In this document: positions 55,405 to 64,000 of the stretch, piece after piece
Layout of the letters: each line of letters opens with the position of its first letter
Numbering within the stretch: position 1 is the stretch's first letter
Assembly (NCBI RefSeq): GCF_042477335.2
Contig: NC_091255.1
Span: 49,454,501 to 49,518,500 of the forward strand
Source of the DNA: Ovis canadensis
Lineage: Eukaryota; Chordata; Mammalia; Artiodactyla; Bovidae
Reading direction: 5' to 3'
Length of the DNA stretch: 64,000 nt
The notes under the pieces: generated by a model
Database searches by the model: none
What the model was told of the DNA's origin: nothing
Seen by the model: the letters and a program-made list of their open reading frames with translations, nothing else
Translations under genes and position numbers: made by a program

Positions 55405-58390
55405 GGAAAGATATAGCTATCTGAATGCAGATTTCCAAAGAATACCAAGAAGAGATAAGAAAGCCTTCCTAAGTGATCAGTGCAAACAAATAGAGGAAAA
55501 CAATAGAATGGGAGAGACTAGAAATCTCTTCAAGAAAATTAGAGATACCAAGGGAACACTTCATGCAAAGATGGGCACAATAAAGGACAGAAATGGTATG
55601 GACCTAACAGAAGCAGAAGATATTGAGAAGAGGTGGCAGGAATACAGAGAAGAACTATACAAAAAAGATCTTAATGACCCGGATAACCACGATGGCGTGA
55701 TTACTTACCTAGAACCAGACATCCCAGAGTGTGAAGTCAAGTGGGCATCATTACAACAAAGCTAGTGGAAGTGATAGAATTTCAGCTGAGCTATTTCAAA
55801 TCCTAAAAGATGATGCTGTGAAAGTGTTTCACTCTATATGCCAGCAAATTTGGAAAACTCAGCAGTGGCCACAGGACTGGAAAATGTCAGTTTTCATTCC
55901 AATCCCAAAGAAAGGGCAATGCCAAAGAATGCTCAAACTACCACACAGTTGCATTCATCTCACATGTTAGCAAAGTAATGCTCAAAATTCTCACAGCTAG
56001 GGTTCAACAGTAGGTGATCTGAGAACTTCCAGATGTTCAAGCTAGTTTTAGAAAAGGCAGAGGAATCAGAGATCAAATTGTCAACATCCATTGGATCATA
56101 GAAAAAGCAAGAGAATTCCGGAAAAACATCTACTTCTGTTTCATTGACTATGCTAAAGCCTTTGACTGTGTGGATCACAACAAAGTGTGGAAAATTCTTA
56201 AAGAGATGGGAATACCGGACCACCTTACCCACCTTCTGAGAAATCTGTATGCAGGTCTAGAAGCAACAGTTAGGACTGGACATGGAACAATGGACTGGTT
56301 CCATATTGGTTAAAGAGAACGTCAAGGATGTATATTGTCATCCTGCTTATTTAACTTATATGCAGAGTACATCATGAGAAACGCCAGGCTGAATGAAGCA
56401 CAAGCTGGAATCAAGATTACTGGGAGAAATATCAATAACCTCAGATATGCAGATTATACCACCCTATGGCAGAAAGCAAAGAGGAACTAAAGAGCCTCTT
56501 GATGAAAGTAAAGGAGGAGGTTGAAAAGCTGGCTTAAAACTCAACATTCAAAAAATGAAGATCATAGCATCCAGTCCCATCAGTTCAGTTCAGTTCAGTC
56601 GCTCAGTCGTGTCCGACTCTTTGCGACCCCATGAATCGCAGCATGCCAGGCCTCCCTGTCCATCACCAACTCCCGGAGTTCACTCAGACTCACGTCCATC
56701 GAGTCCGTGATGCCATCCAGCCATCTCATCCTGTGTCATCCCCTTCTCCTCCTGCCCCAATCCCTCCCAGCATCAAAGTCTTTTCCAATGAGTCAACTCT
56801 TCGCATGAGGTGGCCAAAGTACTGGAGTTTCAGCTTTAGCATCAGTCCTTCCAAAGAAATCCCAGGGCTGATCTCCTTCAGAATGGACTGGTTGGATCTC
56901 CCTGCAGTCCAAGGAACTCTCAAGAGTCTTCTCCAACACCACAGTTCAAAAGCATCAATTCTTCGGCGCTCAGCCTTCTTCACAGTCCAACTCTCACATC
57001 CATACATGACCACTGGAAAAACCATAGCCTTGACTAGACGGACCTTAGTCGGCAAAGTAACGTCTCTGCTTTTGAATATGCTGTCTAGGTTGGTCATAAC
57101 TTTCCTTCCAAGGAGTAAGCTGCTTTGAATTTCATGGCTGCAATCACCATCTGCAGTGATTTTGGAGCCCAGAAAAATAAAGTCTGACACTGTTTCCACT
57201 GTTTCCCCATCTATTTCCCGTGAAGTGATGGGACCAGATGCCATGATCTTAGTTTTCTGAATGTTGAGCTTTAAGCCAACTTTTTCACTCTCCTCTTTCA
57301 CTTCCATCAAGAGGCATTTTAGTTCCTCTTCACTTTCTGCCATAAGGGTGGTGTCATCTGCATATCTGAGGTTATTGCTATTTCTCCCAGCAATCTTGAT
57401 TCTAGCTTGTGTTTCTTCCAGTCCAGCATTTCTCATGATGTACTCTGCATATAAGTTAAATAAGCAGGGTGACAATATATAGCCTTGACGTACTCCTTTT
57501 CCTATTTGGAACCAGTCTGTTGTTCCATGTCCAGTTCTAACTGTTGCTTCCTCACTTGCATACAGATTTTTCAAGAGGCAGGTCAGGTTGTCTGGTATTC
57601 CCATCCCTTTCAGAATTTTCCACAGTTTATTGTGATCCACACAGTCAAAGGCTTTGGCATAGTCAATAAAGCAGAAATAGATGTTTTTCTGGAACTCTCT
57701 TGCTTTTTCCATGATCCAGCAGATGTTGGCAATTTGATCTCTGGTTCCTCTGCCTTTTCTAAAACCATCACTTCATGGCAAATAGATTGGGAAACAATGG
57801 AAACAGTGAGATTTTATTTTCTTGGGCTCCAAAATCACTGCAGATGGTGACTGCAGTGACTAATGAAATTAAAAGATGCTTGCTTCTTGGAAGAAAATCT
57901 ATGACCAACCTAGACAGCATATTAACAAGCAGAGATATTATTTTGCCAACAAAGGTCCATCTAGTCAGAGCTATGGTTTTTCCAGTAGTCATGTATGGAT
58001 GTGAGTTGTGCCATAAAGAAAGCTGAGTGCTGAAGAACTGATGCTTTTGAACTGTGGTGTTGGAGAAGACTCTTGAGAGTCCCTTGGACTGCAAGGAGAT
58101 CCAACCAGTCCATCCTAAAGGAAATCAGTCCTGAATATTCATTGAAAGGACTGATGCTGAAGTTGAAGCTCCAATACTTTGGCCACCTGATGCGAAGAAC
58201 TGACTCATTTGAAAAGACCCTGATGCTGGGAAAGATTGAAGGCAGGAGGAGAAGGGGACAACAGAGGATGAGGTGGTTGGATGGCATCACTGACTCGGTG
58301 GACATGAATTTGAGCAAGCTCTGGGAGTTGGTGATGGCCAGGGAAGTCTGGTGTGCTGCAGTCCATGGGGTCGACTGAGCGACTGAACTG
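55405..58390 (+). mobile_element. BovB LINE carrying an inverted BovB insertion
   Basis: Two plus-strand segments, 55405-56582 and about 57765-58390, are collinear parts of one BovB. The left part has pre-RT sequence (TRNLFKKIRDTKGTLHAKMG, then DLTEAEDIEKRWQEYREELY) and RT with frameshifts; the right part has the C-terminal region and tail. The longest BovB in the window, still lacking the endonuclease end. Split by the minus-strand copy at 56583-57764. Confidence 0.95.
56583..57764 (-). mobile_element. BovB LINE inserted in BovB, opposite orientation
   Basis: Open frame 56726-57712 (328 residues) shows RT motifs in order: A (FCFIDYAKAFDCVDHNKLWK), B (GVRQGYILSPCLFNLYAEY), C (NNLRYADDTTLMAE), D (KVGLKLNIQKTKIM), then the C-terminal [20 protein letters not shown] segment. 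5'-truncated within RT, so not autonomous. Short duplication CCATCA at 56577-56582 and 57765-57770. Confidence 0.95.
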
Positions 58391-58485
58391 AATAAGTAAT
58401 TAATTCTCATGAGAGTATTAAAAAATTAGAAATATCGGAAACATACAAAGAAATACAAAAGCACTTGACGCTACTAAAGCAACAA

Positions 58486-58660
58486 GTTCTCAAACTTTGT
58501 TGTACATTGTAATTACCTGGAAATCTTTAAAATATATGGATGCCTATATTCTAACCTTCAAAAAACTTGATTTAACTGATCTATAAGTCATCTGGGCATT
58601 AGAATATTTTAATCTCCACAGTCGATCCTAAGGTGCAGCCAAGTTTGAGAACCTCTGTGC
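58486..58660 (+). mobile_element. MER5/Charlie-like DNA transposon remnant
   Basis: Starts 'gttctcaaactttgttgtac' and ends 'ccaagtttgagaacctctgt', an inverted-repeat pair typical of hAT-Charlie MITEs. Confidence 0.65.
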
Positions 58661-58664
58661 TAAA

Positions 58665-59315
58665 GTAACTTTCTCAGGTCCCTTTCTCTTACCTACCTTT
58701 TCCCACCATAATTTGTGATTCATCTTCTTGCTCTTGTCTCAGCTCTATGACCTTTCTACCAACAGAAAATTGCTACATTCCTTAATAATGAATTTTTATG
58801 AAGTTTAGTTTCCAATTTCACACATCATTAACAGGGTAGGTATATAAAAACATTAATGGAAAAATGAGCTTTTAGTCAAGGCATGCATTTGACTGGACTG
58901 AAAATATTAAATGGATCTATCCACTCAACCATGTTATTATGGTACTACTGGAAAGTACGTTGACATAAATATTCCAAAATAATACATGATATATCTGATA
59001 CATCTCTGAATTAGCCAAGTATTTCTTTAATTGGATTTTGGGTAATGGAATAGCTGCTATTTACTTGAAGTGTTCCTGTAATGGAAACAATAGAATTTGT
59101 TACCAACTCTTTTATGTGGATTGGGTGTGCGTGGGTCAAAACCAAATACAAATGAAAACTTCTCAGTTTGCAACTTGCCTGAACCTACAGATGCTAATCA
59201 GTTTGTAATGGGTATTTTGAAATATTTTTGGACTTACTCAGATGTGTGAGAGAGGTTATTCTATGTTGCCTAGAGTCTAAACTTGTGCAACTGTCTCTTT
59301 ACTCAGGAAAATGGT
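58665..59315. other. Intergenic, nothing recognised
   Basis: Unique AT-rich sequence. Confidence 0.45.
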
Positions 59316-59317
59316 TT

Positions 59318-59662
59318 AGTTCCTCTCTACTTGTCTGAAAAATTTATATGTTGAAATCGTACCCCCCAAAGGTGATGGTTTTAGAAGGTGAGGTCTTTGG
59401 GAGGCGTTTAGTTCATGAGGGTGGAGTCTCTGTGAATGGGATTAACACTGTGAGAAAAGAGACTCCACAGAGCTCCCAAGCCCCTTCACGGGGCTGATAC
59501 AGGCTATGAACCAGGAAGTGAACCTTGCACAGAATGCAACCCTGCTGGTGCCTTGGCCTTGGACATCCCAGCATCCAGAGCTGTGAGGAATAAGTTTCTG
59601 TTGTTTTTATAAGCCACTCAATCTGTGGTATTCTGTTACAGCAGGCTGAATAGAGGAAGGCA
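59318..59662 (+). mobile_element. MaLR-type (MLT1/MST-like) LTR
   Basis: 'tatatgttgaaatcgtaccc', 'gaggtctttgggaggcgttt', 'catgagggtggagtctctgt', 'tctgttgtttttataagcca' in the expected order. Confidence 0.7.
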
Positions 59663-59819
59663 AGAGCAATTCTTTATCAACAGGCTGACCAAGCACTCCA
59701 GTTTGCCTGGGACTAAGGGGTTTCCTGAACAAATCAGGATGAGTTGGTTCATCTTAACTGGTACAGAGAAAATGAATACTTCGGGAGTATTTTAGCTGCT
59801 TGATTGAAAATTATCCTTT

Positions 59820-60108
59820 TTTTTAAATTAAAAAACATTTATTTGTTTGGCTGTGTTGGGTCTCAGTTGCCGCAGGTGGAATCTGTTTGGCATCACGTGC
59901 GATCTTTCACTGGGGTGTGTGGACTCTAGTGGTGGCTTGCAGGGTCAGCAGTTGCAGAGCATGGGCTCCAGAGCACGTGGGCTTTAGTAGCCCACTCAGC
60001 CTTAGTTGCTCAGCAGCATGTAGGGTCTTAGTTCTCTGACAGGGATCGAACCTGTGTCTCCTGCCTTGCAAGGAAGATTCTTAACCACTGGACCACCAGG
60101 GAAGTCCT
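59820..60108 (-). mobile_element. CHR-2-like SINE
   Basis: Antisense, from T/A-rich tail complement to 'ggaccaccagggaagtcc'. Confidence 0.85.
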
Positions 60109-60114
60109 GAAAAA

Positions 60115-60780
60115 TTATTCTTATGTTTTGATTTATGACTACCAAATCTTATGTAAATGATAACAGCAAATGTAAGGTTAGTTGATTATTTTCTGGGGCT
60201 AGTGTTAAAACTTTACCTTCAGCTTGTCATGTTGCTTTTTAAATATTTCTTCAAAAGATTTTGTTAGCATTGCTAAATTTCACCTTGAGAAAATAAGTAT
60301 ATTTTATGTCTAATATGTAGATTAAAAAAAGATATAATGTCTAAAATAGCAGAGTGAATTGAGGCTAAAGTAGAGAAAAAATCAATTTTAAGATATGCCT
60401 TGAGACTATAGTACCTTATTAACATGACGAAGTTCTCCTAGTAGAATGAAATAGAAAAAGAGGACTAATATAGTCTAATATGGATCTTTTCTTGCACCCC
60501 CCCAAATCATCAAAATTTGCACAGAGAAGTATTGCACAAAAATTCATTGAAGATATTATAAATTGGTTATTTTTGAAATTCTTGGAAGTAATCACACAGT
60601 AAAGATAAATTTATAGTTTTACCCCAGGGAATTAAGGTATTTCATTTAAACCAATGATACATTTTTGCAATCATGTGGTTACCCTGGATTCCTTTTGCCT
60701 AATTTCAAATTGTTAAGGGTTGATTTTCTATTCTTTGGGTATTGAGAATCAGAAAATACCAATTATTGCCTTAAAGGGAA
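60115..60780. other. Intergenic, nothing recognised
   Basis: Unique AT-rich sequence. Confidence 0.45.
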
Positions 60781-60782
60781 GA

Positions 60783-61743
60783 CGAACTGGACATGGAACA
60801 ACAGACTGGTTCCAAATAGGAAAAGGAGTACATCAAGGCTGTATATTGTCACCCTGCTTATTTAACTTTTATGCAGAGTACATCATGAGAAACGCTGGGC
60901 TGGAAGAAACACAAGCTGGGATCAAGATTGCTGGGAGAAATAGCAATAACCTCAGATATGCAGATGACACCACCCTTATGGCAGAAAGTGAAGAGGAACT
61001 AAAAAGCCTCTTGATGGAAGTGAAAGAGGAGAGTGAAAAAGTTGGCTTAAAGCTCACCATTCAGAAAACGAAGATCATGGCATCCGGTCCCAACACTTCA
61101 TGGGAAATAGATGGGGAAACAGTGGAAACAGTGTCAGACTTTATTTTTCTGGGCTCCCAAATCACTGCAGATGGTGACTGCAGCCATGAAATTCAAAGAC
61201 GCTTACTCCTTGGAAGGAAAGTTATGACCAACCTAGACAGCATATTCAAAAGCAGAGACGTTACTTTGCCGACTTAGGTCTGTCTAGTCAAGGCTATGGT
61301 TTTTCTTGTGGTCATGTGTGGATGTGAAAGTTGGACTGTGAAGAAGGCTGAGTGACGAAGGATTGATGCTTTTGAGCTGTGGTGTTGGAGAAGACTCTTG
61401 AGAGTCCCTTGGACTGCAAGGAGATCCAACCAGTCCATTCTAAAGGAGATCAGCCCTGGGATTTCTTTGGAATGAATGATGTTAAAGCTGAAACTCCAGT
61501 ACTTTGGCCACCTCATGCGAAGAGTTGACTCATTGGAAAAGACTTTGATGCTGGGAGGGATTGGGGGCAGGAGGAGAAGGGGATGACAGAGGATGAGATG
61601 GCTGGATGGCATCACGGACTTGATGGACGTGAGTCTGAGTGAACTCCGGGAGCTGGTGATGGACAGGGAGGCCTGGTGTGCTGTGATTCATGGGGTCGCA
61701 AAGAGTCGGACATGACTGAGAGACTGAACTGAACTGAACTGAA
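60783..61743 (+). mobile_element. BovB LINE, 5'-truncated in RT
   Basis: Frame to 61277 has motif B (GVHQGCILSPCLFNFYAEY), motif C RYADD and motif D, then a stop in the sequence matching LPTKVRLVKA. C-terminal region follows with stops; ends in three ACTGA units. Confidence 0.95.
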
Positions 61744-62029
61744 TCCAGTTTTAACACATGTCCAGGTCATGTGTTAAAAAAATAGAAAGCAATCCTTTCC
61801 AAGGGAGTATTCAAACATAGAGACAAAAAGTATTCAGGGCATTGCCAATGTGTTAGATAAACATGGAACTAAATGTACTTTTAGGTTAATAACTGGATAT
61901 GGAATCTAGAGGCTCAGATCTAGATCCAACTGCAATAGTTCAGTGAGTGTTTGGGTCCATGTCGTTATTGTCTGAGTCTCAGTTTATTTGTCTGTAAAGT
62001 GGGAGAGTTTGACTAGCCCAGGCCTGTAT

Positions 62030-62236
62030 AGTGCTGTGCTTAGTCAGTCATGTCTGACTCTTTGTGATCCCATGGACTGTAGCCCATCAGGCTCTTCTGT
62101 CCATGGGGATTCTCCAGGCAAGAATACTGGAATAGGTTGCCATGCCCTCCTCCAGGAGATCTTCCCAACCCAGGGATCAAACCCAGGTTTCCTCCATTGC
62201 AGGCTGATTCTTTACCAGCTGAGTTTCCAGGGAAGG
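62030..62236 (-). mobile_element. Bov-tA SINE
   Basis: Antisense, from 'gtgctgtgcttagtcagtca' to the complement of the tRNA-like start; a short sense tRNA-like piece follows (62237-62280). Confidence 0.88.
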
Positions 62237-62488
62237 CTTCCCGGGTAGCTCAAATGGTAAAGCCCATGCCTATGGTCCAGAAAGTGAACAGGAACTAAAA
62301 AGCTTCTTGATGAGCGTGAAAGAGGAGAGTGAAAACGTTGGCTTAAAGCTCAACATTCAGAAAACTAAGATCATGGCATCTGGTCCCATCACTTCATGGG
62401 AAATAGATGGGGAAACAGTGGAAACAGTGTCAGACTTTATTTTTCTGGGCTCCAAAATCACTGCAGATGGTTACTGCAGCTATGAAAT

Positions 62489-62617
62489 TGGTGCATGGGG
62501 ATGACCCAGAAAGATGTTATGGGGAGGGAGGTGGGAGGGGGGTTCATGTTTGGGAATGCATGTAAGAATTAAAGATTTTTAAAAAATAAAAAACTAAAAA
62601 AAAAAAAAAAAAAAAAG
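62489..62617 (+). mobile_element. 5'-truncated ruminant L1 end inside BovB
   Basis: About 130 bp: 'atgacccagaaagatgttat', 'gaattaaagatttttaaa' and a poly(A) tail. Sits between GAAATT and AGACGC of the BovB. Confidence 0.85.
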
Positions 62618-62651
62618 ACGCTTACTCCTTGGAAGGAAAGTTATGACCAAC

Positions 62652-62718
62652 CTGCTGCTGCTGCTGCTGCTAAGTTGCTTCAGTTGTGTCCGACTCTGTG
62701 CGACCCTATAGATGGCAG
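62652..62718 (-). mobile_element. Truncated BTALU/Bov-A SINE inside BovB
   Basis: (GCT)6 followed by 'aagttgcttcagttgtgtcc' and 'tatagatggcagc'. Sits between ACCAACCT and TAGATAGC of the BovB. Confidence 0.88.
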
Positions 62719-63234
62719 CTAGATAGCATGTTAAAAAGCAGAGACATTACTTTGCTAGCAAAGGTCCATCTAGTCAAGGCTATGGTTTTTCCAGTGGTCA
62801 TGTATGGATGTGAGAGTTGGACTGTGAAGAAAGCTGAGCACTGAAGAATTGATGCTTTTGAACTGTGGTGTTGGAGAAGACTCTTGAGAGTCCCTTGGAC
62901 TGCAAGGAGATCCAACCAGTCCATCCTAAAGGAGACCAGTCCTGGGTGTTCATTGGAAGGACTGATGCTGAGGCTGAAATTGCAATACTTTGGCCACCTG
63001 ATGTGAAGAGCTGACTCATTGGAAAAGACCCTGATGCTGGGAGGGATTGGGGGCAGGAGGAAAAGGGGATGACAGAGGATGGGATGGCTGGATGGCATCA
63101 CTGACCCAATGGACATGAGTTTGGGCAAACTCCGGGAGTTGGTGATGGACAGGGAGGCCTGGCGTGCTGCGATTCATGGGGTTGCAAAGAGTCGGACACG
63201 ACTGAGCGACTGAACTGAACTGATGGTCCATTGA

Positions 63235-63945
63235 ATTGTTAATATCCTATTGTTTCATGTATGGCCTTCTGATGTTGTCTTAGTGAATATATAGGTTTCT
63301 GTCTTCCTTTTCTCCAGTGTTGTTCCTCTGTACCCGTCTTGGCCTAGCAGCTCACACAGCTAAAATTTGAGAAAAAGACATCTTCTTCAGGGGCAGAGGT
63401 GCCTAGTCTGTCTTCTTTAGTCCTTACTACACCTCAACATAATATCCTGGATCGTAATGTTTGCAACTCAGATTTTGGATGAGTTGTTTCCCCTCTTAGG
63501 GTCTCAGTATCTATCTGTAATGACGATTTCTTTCCCCTGAATTTCCTTTTCTAGTTTTAACTCTCTTTTAGGCGTTGAAGTTGTTCATTCATTCATCTGT
63601 GAGATAGAATAATTTTTGGTCCTCTCATTGAGGCCTTTCTGGGCATTCCTTTCTCTATCCCTGCCCCACTCCCACTTTCCTGCTGGAAAAGTCTAGAGAT
63701 CTTGGAGAGCCTTGTGAACCATATCTTGTCCCTAGTTGCATGGCTGCAGGTAACAATTCTGGCCAGTGTTTGCTGCAAACACCTTCAGAGCATTAAGGTC
63801 CGTGTCACTCTTTCATGGACAATGCTCTGAGGATCCATTTTCAGGATAAAGAGGTCTTGTCAAGACAAGACTGACCTTATCTTGAGGTTTTGTCTTGCCT
63901 TATGATATTTTTTTTAAAAAAGGACATGATGCAGCTGGTGTGGAG
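63235..63945. other. Likely downstream flank of the next gene
   Basis: Unique sequence with no exon-like frame. Lies 3' of the candidate poly(A) signal. Confidence 0.4.
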
Positions 63946-63946
63946 T

Positions 63947-63952
63947 TTTATT
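63947..63952 (-). terminator. Candidate poly(A) signal of the next gene, perhaps KRT23
   Basis: AATAAA on the complement in the context CCAATAAAACTCC. KRT23 is the next gene in this order and orientation in other mammals, about 40 kb beyond KRT20, which fits. No KRT23 coding sequence is visible. Confidence 0.4.
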
Positions 63953-64000
63953 GGCTATAAAACATGCACAATGATGGGAATCTGACAACTGTAGTAGTAA

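Larger units (their letters stand above)
62280..63222 (+). mobile_element. BovB LINE, 5'-truncated, with L1 and SINE insertions
   Basis: Flanked by ATGGTCCA at 62272-62279 and 63223-63230. Interrupted at about 62489-62617 by an L1 end and at about 62652-62718 by a Bov-A piece. Confidence 0.94.

Noticed and set aside
1679-62280. tRNA-like A/B boxes
   Set aside because: All belong to Bov-tA or CHR SINE heads, which are tRNA-derived but not functional tRNA genes.
1-64000. CRISPR array, operon or phage-like system
   Set aside because: Repeats are dispersed SINE/LINE copies with variable spacing; genes have introns and vertebrate keratin structure.

Overview
The window is nuclear DNA of a bovid ruminant. 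It is dense in BovB (RTE-type) LINE fragments, Bov-tA and Bov-A2/BTALU SINEs, CHR-type cetartiodactyl SINEs and ruminant L1 and ERV LTRs. It carries two spliced type I (acidic) keratin genes on the minus strand, in the order known from the mammalian type I keratin cluster (KRT10 - KRT12 - KRT20 - KRT23). No bacterial, phage or CRISPR features were seen. Species cannot be fixed from sequence alone. In cattle this cluster is on chromosome 19.

Layout: positions 1-2803 hold the 5' part of KRT12 (cornea-type keratin 12): exons 1 and 2, part of exon 3 and a TATA box. The remaining exons lie off the left edge. Positions 2804-9770 are spacer with SINEs, a BovB copy, MIRs and an L1 3' end. Positions about 9755-19615 hold a complete KRT20 gene: eight exons that join into an open frame of 422 codons plus stop, a TATA box, and a candidate poly(A) signal. 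Its introns contain SINEs, L1 ends and an LTR. Exon sizes 83/157/162/126/221 bp for exons 2-6 are the type I keratin pattern. Positions 19.7-63.9 kb hold no recognisable exon. This desert is mostly retrotransposons, often nested, with target-site duplications that order the insertions in time. A candidate poly(A) signal at 63947-63952 (minus strand) may mark the 3' end of the next gene, expected by synteny to be KRT23.

Biology: keratins 12 and 20 are intermediate-filament proteins that pair with type II partners (classically K3/K5 for K12 in corneal epithelium, K8 for K20 in gut, urothelium and Merkel cells). They are neighbours by tandem duplication, each with its own TATA promoter, and are not co-transcribed. 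Points worth a second look: a displaced splice acceptor at KRT20 exon 7, an 88-nt pyrimidine tract filling half of KRT20 intron 4, a tandem SSSGFG expansion in the KRT12 head, a strong CTCF-like motif in the desert, a BovB inserted head-to-head inside another BovB, a strong orientation bias of BovB copies, and a pair of overlapping hairpins near 39.15 kb. I found no convincing new multi-gene system.
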